From: Curtobacterium sp. ZW137
Lineage (GTDB): Bacteria; Actinomycetota; Actinomycetes; Actinomycetales; Microbacteriaceae
Direction of reading: 5' to 3'
DNA length: 64,000 nt
Assembly: GCF_003762905.1 (NCBI RefSeq)
Contig: NZ_RJKS01000002.1
Coordinates: 294,039-358,038, forward strand
Part shown: piece by piece, positions 1-8,926 of the stretch
Layout: each line of letters starts with the position of its first letter
Position numbering within the stretch: the first letter of the stretch is position 1
Made by a program: the position numbers and the translations under genes
The notes under the pieces: model-generated
Told to the model about the DNA's origin: nothing
Database searches by the model: none
The model's input: the letters and a program-made list of their open reading frames with translations, nothing else

Positions 1-2530
1 CGTCCACGGTGATGCCGGTGGCGTCGCGGAGCGGTCGGAGGTCGAGGATGCACTCGTGCGCGACGAGGCCGGACTCCCCCGTGTAGAGCACCGGGAAGGC
101 GTCACGGAGTCGTGCGGCGATGTAGTTCGCCCCGAGCACCGCGGTCTCCGTCGCACGGGTCAGGCCGTCGAGCCCCATCATGCGGACGTACGTCCACGTG
201 ATCGGGAGGATGCTCGGGCTGCCGTACGGCGCCGCCGAGACGGGACCGCCGGCGTGCGCCAGGCGCCCGCCCGAGGTCGACCCCGGCCGGCGGTCCTCGT
301 CCTGGGCCATCGGGTGACCGGGCAGGAACGGCGCGAGGTGCGCCTTCGCCGCGACCGGACCGACGCCCGGGCCGCCGCCGCCGTGCGGGATGCAGAACGT
401 CTTGTGTAGGTTGAGGTGCGAGACGTCGCCGCCGAAGTCCCCGAACCGCGCGTGCCCGAGGAGTGCGTTGAGGTTCGCCCCGTCGACGTAGACCTGACCG
501 CCCGCGTCGTGCACCGCGTCGCAGATCTCGCGGATGTCGTGCTCGTACACGCCGTGGGTCGACGGGTACGTGATCATCAGCGCGGCGAGTGCGTCGGCGT
601 GCTCGGCCACGCGGGTGCGGAGGTCCGCGAGCTCGACGTTGCCGTTCTCGTCGCAGGCGACCACGACGACCTTCATGCCGGCGAGCACCGCCGACGCGGC
701 GTTCGTGCCGTGCGCGCTCGACGGGATGAGGCAGACCGTTCGGGCCTCGTCGCCACGGGACCGGTGGTACCCGCGGATCGCGAGGAGCCCCGCGAGCTCG
801 CCCTGGCTGCCGGCGTTCGGCTGGACGGAGACGGTGTCGTACCCGGTGACCTCGGCGAGCCAGGTCTCGAGGTCGCTGATCATGCCGAGGTAGCCCTCGA
901 CGTCGGAGCGCGGGGCGAACGGGTGGATGTTCGCGAACTCCGGCCAGGTCACCGCCGCCATCTCGGTTGCGGCGTTGAGCTTCATCGTGCAGCTGCCGAG
1001 CGGGATCATGCCGCGGTCGAGCGCGTAGTCCTTGTCGGCGAGGTGCTTGAGGTAGCGCATCATCCGGGTCTCGCTCCGGTGGGAGCTGAACACGGGGTGC
1101 GTCAGGTACTCGCTCTGCCGCAGCAGGTCGGACGGGAGGCTCGGGGCCGCGTCCGCCACGGCGGTCTCGACCGCACGCTGGTCCGGACCGGTGCCACCGG
1201 CGAGGAGGCTCGCCAGCACACGGACGTCGTCGGGCGTGGTCGTCTCGTCGACGGAGGCCAGCACGGTGTCGGCGTCGACGAGGTGGAGCAGGTAGCCGGC
1301 GTCGTGGGCAGCGCTGACGACCGCCTCGGCCCGCCCGGGCATGCTGAGCGTGACGGTGTCGAAGAACGCGTCGTGGACGACACGCACGTCGGCGGCACGA
1401 GCGGCATCGGCGAGCGCCGTCGCCGTGCGGGCCACGCGGTTCGCGATGAACCGCAACCCTTCGGGCCCGTGGTAGACCGCGTACATCGAGGCCATCACGG
1501 CGAGGAGCACCTGCGCGGTGCAGATGTTCGAGGTCGCCTTCTCACGGCGGATGTGCTGCTCGCGGGTCTGCAGGCTGAGCCGGTAGGCCATCCCGCCGGC
1601 AGCGTCGAAGGACACCCCGACGAGGCGGCCGGGCAGCTGGCGCTCGAGCCCGGCGCGGACGGCGAGGTACCCGGCGTGTGGGCCGCCGAAGCCGAGCGGG
1701 ACGCCGAACCGCTGTGACGTGCCGACGGCGACGTCCGCGCCGAGGTCGCCCGGGCTCGCGAGGAGCGTCATCGCGAGGAGGTCCGCCGCGACCACAGCGA
1801 TCCCGCCGCCCGCGTGGACGCGCTCGATGGTCGAGGACGGGTCGACGACGTGTCCGGAGGCACCCGGGTACTGCAGCACAACGCCGAACGCCCCGTCGAG
1901 CTGGTCGTCGGACGGCCCGGCGACGGCGTCGAACGCACGCAGGGTGATGCCGACGGCTTCCGCGCGGTGTTCGAGCAGCGCGCGCGTCTGCGGCAGCAGG
2001 TCGGTGTCGACGAGGAACGCGTCGCCCTTCACCTTGGACGCGCGCCGGGCGAGGAGCATGCCCTCGACCACGGCCGTGCCCTCGTCGAGCATCGAGGCGC
2101 CGGCCGTGGCCATGCCGGTCAGGTCGGCGACCATCGTCTGGAAGTTGATGAGCGCTTCGAGGCGCCCCTGCGAGATCTCGGGCTGGTACGGCGTGTAGGC
2201 CGTGTACCAGCTCGGGTTCTCGAGCACGTTGCGCTGGATCACGGCGGGCGTGTGGGTGCCGTAGTACCCGAGGCCGATCATCGCGCGGTGGACGGTGTTC
2301 CGGGACGCTGCCGTGCGGAGTTCGGCGAGCGCCTCGGTCTCGCCGATCGCCGCCGGGATCGACGACGACGCGACGGGTGCCGCGTGGATCGCGGCCGGGA
2401 TCGCGGCGCGGACGAGTTCGTCGAGCGAGCTGTGCCCGACGGTCTCGAGCATGACGCGCTGGTCGGCCGGGGTGGTCCCGATGTGCCGGTCCGCGAACGT
2501 GGTCTGGAGGTTCAGGTCGGTGTCCGTCAT
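1..2530 (-). CDS. gcvP: Glycine dehydrogenase (decarboxylating), P-protein, 3' end outside window
   Basis: PLP-dependent P-protein of the glycine cleavage system; it decarboxylates glycine and passes the aminomethyl group to the lipoyl arm of GcvH. 843 codons are visible of a usual ~950; the C-terminus lies beyond the left edge. The PLP lysine is K710 in HLNLHKTF, followed by a glycine-rich IPHGGGGPG loop. Both halves of the fused alpha/beta P-protein are present (N-terminal [11 protein letters not shown] segment; C-terminal GSCTMKLNA segment). The ATG overlaps the gcvH stop by 4 nt (ATGA), so translation is probably coupled. Third gene of the riboswitch-controlled gcvTHP operon. Confidence 0.97.
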   Translation of the reverse strand, partial: MTDTDLNLQTTFADRHIGTTPADQRVMLETVGHSSLDELVRAAIPAAIHAAPVASSSIPAAIGETEALAELRTAASRNTVHRAMIGLGYYGTHTPAVIQRNVLENPSWYTAYTPYQPEISQGRLEALINFQTMVADLTGMATAGASMLDEGTAVVEGMLLARRASKVKGDAFLVDTDLLPQTRALLEHRAEAVGITLRAFDAVAGPSDDQLDGAFGVVLQYPGASGHVVDPSSTIERVHAGGGIAVVAADLLAMTLLASPGDLGADVAVGTSQRFGVPLGFGGPHAGYLAVRAGLERQLPGRLVGVSFDAAGGMAYRLSLQTREQHIRREKATSNICTAQVLLAVMASMYAVYHGPEGLRFIANRVARTATALADAARAADVRVVHDAFFDTVTLSMPGRAEAVVSAAHDAGYLLHLVDADTVLASVDETTTPDDVRVLASLLAGGTGPDQRAVETAVADAAPSLPSDLLRQSEYLTHPVFSSHRSETRMMRYLKHLADKDYALDRGMIPLGSCTMKLNAATEMAAVTWPEFANIHPFAPRSDVEGYLGMISDLETWLAEVTGYDTVSVQPNAGSQGELAGLLAIRGYHRSRGDEARTVCLIPSSAHGTNAASAVLAGMKVVVVACDENGNVELADLRTRVAEHADALAALMITYPSTHGVYEHDIREICDAVHDAGGQVYVDGANLNALLGHARFGDFGGDVSHLNLHKTFCIPHGGGGPGVGPVAAKAHLAPFLPGHPMAQDEDRRPGSTSGGRLAHAGGPVSAAPYGSPSILPITWTYVRMMGLDGLTRATETAVLGANYIAARLRDAFPVLYTGESGLVAHECILDLRPLRDATGITVD

Positions 2531-2904
2531 GCGATGGACGCCCGGTACGCGTCGTGGTCCATCAGGTCCTCGGGGAAGGAGGTGCCCTCGACCTTGATCT
2601 TCACGAGCCAGCCGGCGCCGAACGGGTCCTGGTTGACCGTGTCGGGGGCGTCGACGACGGCGTCGTTGACCTCGATGACCTCACCCTCGATGGGGGCGAA
2701 GAGCTCACCGACGCTCTTGGTCGACTCGATCTCACCGAGCTGGTCCCCGGCGGTCGCGGTGGTGCCGACGGCGGGCAGCTCGACGTAGACGACGTCACCG
2801 AGCTGCTCGGCGGCGTGGTCGGTGATGCCGACGGTGACGACGTCACCCTCGACGAGGAGCCACTCGTGGTCCTTGGTGTACTGCAGAGCGGTCTGGTCGG
2901 TCAT
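2527..2904 (-). CDS. gcvH: Glycine cleavage system H protein
   Basis: Lipoyl carrier protein (125 aa, normal family length) that shuttles the aminomethyl intermediate between GcvP and GcvT. The lipoylation lysine is K63 in IESTKSVGE; the N-terminus [11 protein letters not shown] is typical of the family. It starts 5 bp after gcvT and its stop overlaps the gcvP start (ATGA). Longer readings in the same frame only extend into gcvT antiphase sequence; the ATG at 2904, which gives a normal H-protein start, was chosen. Confidence 0.97.
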   Translation of the reverse strand: MTDQTALQYTKDHEWLLVEGDVVTVGITDHAAEQLGDVVYVELPAVGTTATAGDQLGEIESTKSVGELFAPIEGEVIEVNDAVVDAPDTVNQDPFGAGWLVKIKVEGTSFPEDLMDHDAYRASIA

Positions 2905-2909
2905 GGGGA

Positions 2910-4025
2910 TCAGCCTTTCGCGGGGCGGCGGTAGAAGGGGAACGCGGTGACGGTGGCGGGGATGGCCGTTCCGCGGACGTCGATGTGGAGGAGTTGTCCC
3001 CCGGTGGCGGCGGACGGGTCGACGAACGCCATCGCGACGGGGTGCCCGAGCGTCGGCGAGAGCGCGCCGGAGGTCACGGAGCCGACGACCGTGCCGTCGA
3101 GCAGCACCTGGTACCCGGCGCGAGCGGCACGGCGGCCCTCCATCACGAGGCCGACGAGCACGGGGGCGTCGTCCGCGGGCTCGACACCCGACGAACCGAC
3201 GAACGCCCCGTCCTTCGCGACGACCCGGCCGAGTCCGGCCTGCGCCGGGCGGGTGGACACCGTGAGCTCGTGCCCGTAGAGCGGCATCCCGGCCTCGAGG
3301 CGCAGGGTGTCGCGCGCGGCGAGCCCGGCGGGCACCACGCCACGCGGCGCACCGGCGTCGAGCAGCGCGTCCCAGATCGCCGGCGCGACGTCGGGGTCGC
3401 TGTAGATCTCGAAGCCGTCCTCGCCGGTGTACCCGGTCCGGGCGACGAGCACCTCGGCGCCGTCGAACATCGCGTGCAGCACCCGGTAGTAGCGGAGCTC
3501 GTCGAGCGGCGACTCGGGCTGCAGCCGGTCCTCCACCACGAGTTCGTCGAGCGTCCCGGCCGCCGCGGGGCCCTGGATCGCGACGAGCGCGGTGGTGTCG
3601 GAGTCGTCGCTGACCTGCACGTCGAAGCCCGCGGCGCGTTCCTGCAGCGCGGACACGGCGACGGCACGGTTGGCGGCGTTCGCGACGACGAGGTACGAGT
3701 GCTCGGACACCCGGTAGACGACGAGGTCGTCGAGGATCCCGCCCGTCTCCTCGAGCAGGAGCGAGTACTTCGCGCGGCCGACGGTCATCGCGCCGAACGC
3801 CCCGGCGAGCGCGTGGTCGAGGAAGGCCACGGAGTCGGGGCCGGTGACGCCGATCTCCGCCATGTGCGAGAGGTCGAAGACACCCGCGGCCTGGCGGACG
3901 GCGTGGTGCTCGGCGAGGTCGGACGAGTACCGGACCGGCATGCGGTAGCCGGCGAAGTCGGTGAACGTGGCACCGGCCGACTCGTGCGCCGCTTCGAGCG
4001 GGGACGAACGGAGGGATGAGGACAT
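2910..4025 (-). CDS. gcvT: Aminomethyltransferase (glycine cleavage T protein)
   Basis: Folate-dependent T-protein, 371 aa. It takes the aminomethyl group from GcvH, releases ammonia and forms 5,10-methylene-tetrahydrofolate. Visible family features are the early [13 protein letters not shown] segment, FDLSHMAEI, the [14 protein letters not shown] core and [14 protein letters not shown]. The frame stays open upstream to 4157, but that extension would run through the riboswitch; the MSSSLRSSP start at 4025 fits family alignments. First gene of gcvT-gcvH-gcvP, directly downstream of the tandem glycine aptamers, so glycine-induced expression is expected. Confidence 0.96.
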   Translation of the reverse strand: MSSSLRSSPLEAAHESAGATFTDFAGYRMPVRYSSDLAEHHAVRQAAGVFDLSHMAEIGVTGPDSVAFLDHALAGAFGAMTVGRAKYSLLLEETGGILDDLVVYRVSEHSYLVVANAANRAVAVSALQERAAGFDVQVSDDSDTTALVAIQGPAAAGTLDELVVEDRLQPESPLDELRYYRVLHAMFDGAEVLVARTGYTGEDGFEIYSDPDVAPAIWDALLDAGAPRGVVPAGLAARDTLRLEAGMPLYGHELTVSTRPAQAGLGRVVAKDGAFVGSSGVEPADDAPVLVGLVMEGRRAARAGYQVLLDGTVVGSVTSGALSPTLGHPVAMAFVDPSAATGGQLLHIDVRGTAIPATVTAFPFYRRPAKG

Positions 4026-4100
4026 TGCGGAGTTCTCCTGGCGTGCGCAGGGCCCGGCCAGCGCCGGGCGGCACCCGACGACGATCGCCGGGTGGAACTC

Positions 4101-4312
4101 CCCCTCTGTCATGGGCCTGAGAGTTTCACCGCGGCCCGTGAGGTCCGCGGCTTTCACCGTGGGCGAGACGACCGGCCCCGATGGAGCACGGGCGTCTGCT
4201 TTTCAGAGTGGCCTGTCCGCTGCGGTGTTGGACCTGAGAGATTGGCGGGGAGGATGCTCCTTCGGTGCCGCTCGGCCGTCGACGAGCGACGGCGGGCGGC
4301 GTCTCCCGCGGC
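4101..4312 (-). ncRNA. Tandem glycine riboswitch
   Basis: Read on the minus strand, two glycine aptamers lie in series before gcvT. Aptamer 1 (about 4312-4216) opens with GCGGGAGA and contains CACCGAAGGAGCA, then ATCTCTCAGG and a GCGGACAGG closing strand. Aptamer 2 (about 4213-4101) opens with ACTCTGAAAAGCAGACG and contains GGTGAAACTCTCAGG, then CATGACAGAGG. These are the hallmark conserved strands of the glycine riboswitch family. It is probably a cooperative ON switch for gcvTHP; the expression platform lies between 4100 and 4026. Boundaries are approximate. Confidence 0.93.
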
Positions 4313-4347
4313 GGGTGATCGGCCTCGATGTTCTGTTGTCCGCGGAG

Positions 4348-4353
4348 ATCTTA
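4348..4353 (-). promoter_or_regulatory. Probable -10 element of the gcv operon
   Basis: TAAGAT on the minus strand, about 35 nt upstream of the first aptamer. No convincing -35 was found. It lies back to back with the blaI promoter. Confidence 0.5.
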
Positions 4354-4403
4354 CCGAGATCGCGTTACGGGCATGTGAACCGTGCCACCGGTTCGACATC
4401 TCG

Positions 4404-4409
4404 TAGAGT
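4404..4409 (+). promoter_or_regulatory. -10 element, leaderless blaI-type gene
   Basis: TAGAGT lies 6 nt before the GTG at 4416, so the transcript would begin at or next to the start codon. No ribosome binding site is present. Confidence 0.5.
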
Positions 4410-4415
4410 GGCCAC

Positions 4416-4790
4416 GTGGCAGGACAGAGACAGCGCCCCCGCGGGCAGCTCGAGCAGGCGGTGCTCGACGCGCTCTGGTCCGCCGACGGCGGGCTGACGG
4501 CACGACAGGTGCTGGATGCCTTCCCGGAACCCCGTCCCGCACTCACGACCGTCCTCACCGTGCTCGACCGCCTGGGCCGCAAGGGCGCGGTGGAACGGCA
4601 GGAGCACGCGGACGCCGCACTGACGTTCCGTGCCACCCACTCGCGTGAAGAGCAGACCGCGTCGTTGATGTCGACCGCACTGGCGGCCGCCTCCGACCGG
4701 GAAGCCGCACTCCTCCAGTTCACGGGTTCGCTGGCCTCGGACGACCTCGACGTCCTGCGCCGCGCCCTCGACGCCCGCGCCCGCTCCTGA
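4416..4790 (+). CDS. BlaI/MecI/CopY-family transcriptional repressor
   Basis: 124-aa winged-helix repressor. The first ~75 residues carry the BlaI helix-turn-helix (QLEQAVLDALWSADGGLTARQVL, then TTVLTVLDRLGRKGAV), followed by a short dimerisation tail. In the family, DNA binding is relieved by proteolysis by a membrane M56 peptidase such as BlaR1, and exactly such a gene follows 13 bp downstream. No beta-lactamase or penicillin-binding protein gene is adjacent, so the target is unknown. Start GTG at 4416 with a TAGAGT -10 six nucleotides upstream (leaderless). Divergent from the gcv operon. Confidence 0.9.
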   Translation: MAGQRQRPRGQLEQAVLDALWSADGGLTARQVLDAFPEPRPALTTVLTVLDRLGRKGAVERQEHADAALTFRATHSREEQTASLMSTALAAASDREAALLQFTGSLASDDLDVLRRALDARARS

Positions 4791-4803
4791 CGGTCCCCCT
4801 CCC

Positions 4804-5541
4804 GTGGTGGTCACCGGCGTCGTCCTCATCGTGCTCGCGCTGGCGGTCGTCGCCCTCGCGCCACGGATCCTGACGAGGTCCGCCTGGACGATCGACCGGC
4901 CGCGCACCGCGCTGATCTCGTGGTCGCTCGCGGTCGTCCTCGGCGCGCTCGCGTTCGTCGCGGGCATCACGCTCGTGGTGACGGCGAACCGGCCTTTCAC
5001 CTATCCGTTCGCGCTCGGCGACTCCCCCTCACACGGCCTGAACATCGGGGTCGCGCTCATCGCAGTCCTGGCGTTCGTCATCGCCGTGCGGGTCCGTCCC
5101 GGTTCCGAGCACCGGGCCGTCAAGGAGGCGATGCGCTCCGGTGCCGCCCCGCACCGGGAGATCGACGGCACCCTCGTCGCCGTGGTGGAGGCCGAACACG
5201 CCCTGGCCTGCGCAGTGCCGGGGCGAAGTGGCGGCGTCCTCGTCAGCTCCGGTCTCGCAGACCGGTTGCGGACGGACGAACTGGAGGCCGTGGTCGCCCA
5301 CGAACGAGCGCACCTGCACCAGCGCCACGCGGCCGTCGTCGCGGTCGCGGAGTCGATCGAGCGCGCGGTCCCGTGGATCCCGGGTGCACGCGCCATGGCG
5401 CGCTCGACGCGCGTCCTCGTCGAGTTCGCGGCCGACGACGCGGCCGCACGCCGCATCGGACGTGACGCGGTGCGCCGGGCCGTGCTGGTGGCGGACGAGA
5501 CGAGCGCGCTCGCGGCGATCCGAGCCTCCCGGCTGAGGTGA
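4804..5541 (+). CDS. M56-family membrane metallopeptidase (BlaR1-like, no sensor domain)
   Basis: 245-aa integral membrane zinc peptidase. Hydrophobic helices lie at about 3-20, 36-59 and 80-97. The zinc motif HERAH is at 166-170, and the downstream EFAADDAAARRIG segment (acidic third ligand) is typical of M48/M56 enzymes. Classical BlaR1/MecR1 are ~585 aa with an extracellular beta-lactam sensor; that domain is absent here. It forms a repressor-protease pair with the upstream BlaI gene and probably triggers its inactivation. Signal and regulon cannot be deduced from the sequence. Confidence 0.85.
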   Translation: MVVTGVVLIVLALAVVALAPRILTRSAWTIDRPRTALISWSLAVVLGALAFVAGITLVVTANRPFTYPFALGDSPSHGLNIGVALIAVLAFVIAVRVRPGSEHRAVKEAMRSGAAPHREIDGTLVAVVEAEHALACAVPGRSGGVLVSSGLADRLRTDELEAVVAHERAHLHQRHAAVVAVAESIERAVPWIPGARAMARSTRVLVEFAADDAAARRIGRDAVRRAVLVADETSALAAIRASRLR

Positions 5542-5581
5542 ACGGACACCTGTCGGAGGCGAGGCATATGGTGTTCTCACC

Positions 5582-6064
5582 GTGAAGCCACTGACCGAAG
5601 CAGACATCCGTTCGTCGTTCGTCAACGCCACCCAGGACGAACTCGCACAGCTCCCGATCCCCGGACTCCACGAGATGCTCTGGGACGACCGCGAGTTCCT
5701 CGGCTGGCGGGACCCGCAGGCCGCGCGCCGCGGGTACATCGTGTCCTGGATCGACGGACGAGCCGTCGGCATCGTCGTGCGCTCCGCCGGTGGATCGCTC
5801 CGCCCCGGGATCGCCGCGATGTGCTCGTTCTGCCACTCCCCGCAGCCCGCGACCCAGGTGCGCCTGTTCTCCGCGGCGCGTGCCGGTGAGTCCGGCCGGA
5901 ACGGCAACACGATCGGCACCTACATCTGCGAGGACCTCGGCTGCCCGCTCCTCATCCGCACCGCGCCGCCCCACCTGAACCCGCCGGCGACGATCGCGAT
6001 GCGCGGCGAGGCCCTGCTGCAGCGTGTCCAGAACTTCACGGCCGACATCATGAAGACGGCGTGA
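5582..6064 (+). CDS. FBP-domain protein (EF-G-binding-type treble-clef zinc finger)
   Basis: 160-aa protein of the FBP family, named after the C-terminal domain of FusB-type elongation factor G-binding proteins. Four cysteines could ligate zinc: CSFC at 81-84 and C116-x4-C121. By family knowledge it may contact EF-G or the ribosome, but resistance to fusidic acid cannot be inferred. GTG start at 5582. The stop overlaps the start of the next gene (GTGA), suggesting cotranslation. Confidence 0.82.
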   Translation: MKPLTEADIRSSFVNATQDELAQLPIPGLHEMLWDDREFLGWRDPQAARRGYIVSWIDGRAVGIVVRSAGGSLRPGIAAMCSFCHSPQPATQVRLFSAARAGESGRNGNTIGTYICEDLGCPLLIRTAPPHLNPPATIAMRGEALLQRVQNFTADIMKTA

Positions 6065-6315
6065 CCGGACGCTTCAGCACGGCACGCTGGGTCGTCGTCG
6101 AGGAACAGGGTGACGGGCGCTGGCGCCTCGCCCTGCACGATGAGGCCGATGATGAACTCGGGGCGTTCGGGATCGGGGTCGAAGGGCCGTGGGACCCGGA
6201 CGTCGAGCCGCACGTGTCGTTCGCGCTGACGCAGCTCGGGCTCGCGCTCACCGGGGCACGACCGTGGCGCGTCGACGAGCTCGGCGACCACCGCGCACCG
6301 GTCCTGCCGGCGTAG
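6061..6315 (+). CDS. Hypothetical protein, 84 aa
   Basis: Not recognised. Small acidic soluble protein with tryptophans near both ends (ARWVVVEEQ; ARPWRVDEL) and no transmembrane helix. Its GTG overlaps the stop of the zinc-finger gene by 4 nt, and it is the last gene in that short rightward operon before the convergent LysR gene. The overlap and codon usage like its neighbours support a real gene. Confidence 0.7.
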   Translation: MTGRFSTARWVVVEEQGDGRWRLALHDEADDELGAFGIGVEGPWDPDVEPHVSFALTQLGLALTGARPWRVDELGDHRAPVLPA

Positions 6316-6352
6316 CCGGGGCGCCGGTCAGCCGGCCAGTCCGCGGCGACGC

Positions 6353-7234
6353 TCAGTCCGCCGCCGCGACGAAGTTGCGGAGGATCTCGCGGTCGTCGTC
6401 GGCACGCGCCGCCCAGCAGAGTTCGCTGCGGTGCTCCCCCGTGAGCGGCAGGAGCACGACCGTCTCGGGCGCGGCCAGGGTCGCACTCGCCGGAGCGACG
6501 GTGACGCCGAGACCAGCGCCGACCAGGTGGAGCACCGTCGCCCAGGTCGTTGCCTCCTGCACGACCTCCGGCACCCGGCCGTCCCGGACAACCGGCGCCA
6601 GGTTCCGCTCGGTCGCGACGGCCCCGGCCTCGGCGGGGAAGAACACGAACGGGTCGTCGAGCAGTTCCCACCCCGCGATCGAGGTCCGGTGGGCGAACCT
6701 GTGCCCGAGCGGGACCGCGGCGACGAACGGCTCGCTCCGGAACGGCCGCAGCCGCACACCCTCGGTCGGGTCGGGGTCGCGGACGATCGCCAGGTCGAGC
6801 TCGCCGCGGACGATGCGCGCGAGGAGCCGGGACGTGTAGCCCTCGGTGAGCTCCACGCGGACCAGCGGGTGGCGCTCCCGGAACCGTTGCACGCGCTCGA
6901 TCGGGCCGAGCGGCAGCGCCGAGACCACGAAGCCCACGTCGAGCCGACCGGCCTCCCCGCGCCCCACCCGCACGGCCTCGTCGAGGTCCCGCTCCGCCTG
7001 GGCGAGGAGCGAGCGCGCGCGGCCCTGGAGCACGCGCCCGGCCGGTGTCAGCGCCACGCTCCTGGACGTCCGGGCGAACAGGTCGACGCCCAGCGCGCGT
7101 TCGGTGCGCCGGATCTGCTGCGAGAGCGCGGGCTGGGCGATGTGCAGGGCCTCGGCCGCGCGGCCGAAGTGCAGCGCGTCGGCGACCGCGAGGAACGCAC
7201 GGAGCTGGCGGAGGTCGACGTCCAGGTGATCCAT
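6353..7234 (-). CDS. LysR-family transcriptional regulator
   Basis: 293 aa, normal LysR length. The N-terminal winged HTH spans about 5-65 (LRQLRAFLAVADALHFGRAAEAL, then PALSQQIRRTERALG), and the substrate-binding domain runs from ~90 to the end. The frame is open to 7318, but the start at 7234 is preferred: it gives the standard MDHLDVDLRQLRAF opening, and TACGCT lies exactly 6 nt upstream. It is divergent from the GNAT gene at 7303, its likeliest direct target; the inducer is unknown. Confidence 0.92.
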   Translation of the reverse strand: MDHLDVDLRQLRAFLAVADALHFGRAAEALHIAQPALSQQIRRTERALGVDLFARTSRSVALTPAGRVLQGRARSLLAQAERDLDEAVRVGRGEAGRLDVGFVVSALPLGPIERVQRFRERHPLVRVELTEGYTSRLLARIVRGELDLAIVRDPDPTEGVRLRPFRSEPFVAAVPLGHRFAHRTSIAGWELLDDPFVFFPAEAGAVATERNLAPVVRDGRVPEVVQEATTWATVLHLVGAGLGVTVAPASATLAAPETVVLLPLTGEHRSELCWAARADDDREILRNFVAAAD

Positions 7235-7240
7235 GCATCC

Positions 7241-7246
7241 AGCGTA
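7241..7246 (-). promoter_or_regulatory. -10 element, leaderless LysR gene
   Basis: TACGCT (minus strand) 6 nt before the ATG at 7234; it decides the start choice. Part of the 68-bp divergent region shared with the GNAT gene. Confidence 0.5.
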
Positions 7247-7302
7247 TCGATGGTCGCGAACGAGTATTGGACGTGACTTCGTCGTGGACCGAGGATGGGA
7301 CC

Positions 7303-7785
7303 ATGCCCGACACCGCATCCGTCACCATCAGCGACATGGCCTCGGCCGCCGACGCCGACGCCTTCCGGACACTGAACGAAGCGTGGATCGAACGCTTCTT
7401 CACGCTCGAGGACGAGGACCGCAAGCTCCTCGGCGACCCCGTCGGCCAGATCGTCGAACCCGGCGGCGCGGTCTTCGTCGCCCGGATGGACGATGCCGTC
7501 GTCGGGTGCGTCGGCATCATGCCCGTCGGCGACGGCGAGTACGAGCTCGTGAAGATGGCCGTCGCGGCCGACCACCAGGGTCACGGCACCGGCCGTCGAC
7601 TCATCCAGTACGCGATCGACCGCGCCCGCGCCGTGGGTGCGCGACGGCTCGTGCTCGAGACGAACTCCGCGCTGGCGAGCGCCGTGCACCTCTACGAGAC
7701 CACCGGGTTCCGGCACCTCGGCCCCGAGGAACGGCATGCGAGCCCGTACGTGCGCGCCGACGTCGCCATGGCGCTCGAACTCTGA
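7303..7785 (+). CDS. GNAT-family N-acetyltransferase
   Basis: 160-aa acetyl-CoA-dependent acetyltransferase. The acetyl-CoA loop is readable as VAADHQGHGTGRRL (Q/R-x-x-G-x-G/A type), followed by the LETNSALASAVHLYETTGFRHLG C-terminal half typical of MarR-partner and small-molecule GNATs. The start at 7303 was chosen rather than upstream in-frame codons because those would run into the LysR gene; GAGGAT lies 6 nt upstream. It is divergently paired with the LysR regulator. The acceptor is unknown. Confidence 0.88.
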   Translation: MPDTASVTISDMASAADADAFRTLNEAWIERFFTLEDEDRKLLGDPVGQIVEPGGAVFVARMDDAVVGCVGIMPVGDGEYELVKMAVAADHQGHGTGRRLIQYAIDRARAVGARRLVLETNSALASAVHLYETTGFRHLGPEERHASPYVRADVAMALEL

Positions 7786-7843
7786 CCGCCCCCGGGCACG
7801 GCCGTCCCCCGGGCTCGGCCGTCCCTCTGGCTCGTCCAGCCCG

Positions 7844-7849
7844 TAGGGT
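7844..7849 (+). promoter_or_regulatory. -10 element, leaderless membrane protein gene
   Basis: TAGGGT six nucleotides before the ATG at 7856. Confidence 0.45.
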
Positions 7850-7855
7850 GAGCGC

Positions 7856-8200
7856 ATGGGGATCGTCGGGGTCGTGCTGTTCGCCGTCGCTGGGCTGGCA
7901 CTGCTGAACGGCATGCCGCACTTCGTGGCGGGCTCGGCGGGGCTGGTGTTCCGCACCCCGTTCGGCCGGTACTCGTCCGCACGGACGAACGTGGTCTGGG
8001 GCATGGCGAACTTCGTCATCGCGATCGGACTGCTCTTCGGACGCACCGCCGTCGCCAGTCCGACCAGCGGCGACATCGTCTGGTTCGTCGTCGGGTCCCT
8101 CGTCTCGATCCTGCTGTTCGCGTTCCGCGCCGCCGACTTCTTCGACGACCGATCCGACCGTCCTGCTGACGGATCGCAGGAGTCGGCCGACAGTGCCTGA
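7856..8200 (+). CDS. Hypothetical membrane protein, 114 aa
   Basis: Small integral membrane protein with three hydrophobic stretches (about 2-20, 44-62 and 73-90) and a charged, acidic cytoplasmic-type C-terminus. No family was recognised with certainty. Its 3' end overlaps the following GNAT gene by 8 nt, so the two are cotranscribed. The start is supported by TAGGGT 6 nt upstream of the ATG. Confidence 0.78.
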   Translation: MGIVGVVLFAVAGLALLNGMPHFVAGSAGLVFRTPFGRYSSARTNVVWGMANFVIAIGLLFGRTAVASPTSGDIVWFVVGSLVSILLFAFRAADFFDDRSDRPADGSQESADSA

Positions 8201-8660
8201 GGACATGCGGATCACCGAACGCACCGACGCCGACCTGGACACCCTCGTCGAGGTGCTCTGGCGCGTCCACACCGACGGCTACCCGGCCACCTGGCCCGAC
8301 GACCCGCGCGCGTGGCTCTGCCCCGAGGGCCTCCTCGGCGCCTGGGTCGCGGTCGACGACGACCGCATCGTCGGCCACGTCGGCATCGCCGTCCCCGGCC
8401 CCGGGCGGATGCCCGAGGTCACCCGGCTCTTCGTCGATCCCTCGCACCGCTCCCGCGGGCTGGCCGACGGCCTGCTCGACGCCGCCGAGCGGTTCGCGCC
8501 GGGTCCGCACATCCGGCTCGACGTCACGGAGGAGACCCCGGCTGCCTGGCGCCTCTACGAGCGGCGCGGCTGGCGGCTCACCGGGACCGGGCTCGCGGAC
8601 TGGTCGAAGCCGTCGGGCGAGACGCCGCTGCTGCGGTACTACGCCAAGCGCGTCGGCTGA
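8193..8660 (+). CDS. GNAT-family N-acetyltransferase
   Basis: 155-aa acetyltransferase. Motif A is LFVDPSHRSRGLADGLL, placing the acetyl-CoA pyrophosphate loop at about residues 82-92; the AAWRLYERRGWRLTG segment matches the C-terminal beta-strand of the fold. GTG start at 8193 within the end of the membrane protein gene (8-nt overlap). Substrate unknown; nothing in the neighbourhood fixes it. Confidence 0.88.
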   Translation: MPEDMRITERTDADLDTLVEVLWRVHTDGYPATWPDDPRAWLCPEGLLGAWVAVDDDRIVGHVGIAVPGPGRMPEVTRLFVDPSHRSRGLADGLLDAAERFAPGPHIRLDVTEETPAAWRLYERRGWRLTGTGLADWSKPSGETPLLRYYAKRVG

Positions 8661-8681
8661 CCCCGCCGCGGGTGCGCTTGC

Positions 8682-8687
8682 TACGCT
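8682..8687 (+). promoter_or_regulatory. -10 element, leaderless small gene
   Basis: TACGCT six nucleotides before the ATG at 8694. Confidence 0.45.
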
Positions 8688-8693
8688 CGGCGC

Positions 8694-8897
8694 ATGGCGA
8701 CGCACGAGGTCCAGGCCGTCCGCGACGAGGGCATGTGGCAGGTGTTCATCGACGGGTTCCTCGTGACCCAGGTCACACGCTGGCCCGCCGTGGGCTTCGT
8801 CGCCCGCGAATGGGTGGCCCTCACCGAAGAGGTGCCGTCCCGTGAGGTCGACATCCACATCCGGGTCGTCGGCCGCAACCAGTTCCTCGACGCCTGA
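8694..8897 (+). CDS. Hypothetical protein, 67 aa
   Basis: Not recognised. A beta-rich short sequence with an early MWQVFIDGFLVTQ strand pair and a C-terminal IHIRVVGRNQFLD strand, without cysteines or membrane segments. It resembles the single-domain size class of HicB-like or antitoxin-like folds, but no partner gene is adjacent, so that comparison is weak. It has its own TACGCT promoter element and ends 29 bp before the convergent lyase gene. Confidence 0.6.
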   Translation: MATHEVQAVRDEGMWQVFIDGFLVTQVTRWPAVGFVAREWVALTEEVPSREVDIHIRVVGRNQFLDA

Positions 8898-8926
8898 CGG
8901 CCCGCTCGCCCCTCAGCGCGCCGCGG

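Noticed and set aside
416..1717. Long rightward open frame opposite gcvP
   Set aside because: Composition is Arg/Val/Asp-rich mirror sequence typical of the antisense of GC-rich genes; gcvP on the other strand is unmistakable. The same applies to 2985-4019, 40804-42948, 43793-45565 and similar frames.
4026..4157. 44-residue N-terminal extension of GcvT
   Set aside because: It would lie inside the second glycine aptamer; the MSSSLRSSP start is standard.
4804..5541. Beta-lactam resistance locus
   Set aside because: There is only a BlaI/M56 pair; no beta-lactamase or penicillin-binding protein gene nearby and no sensor domain.
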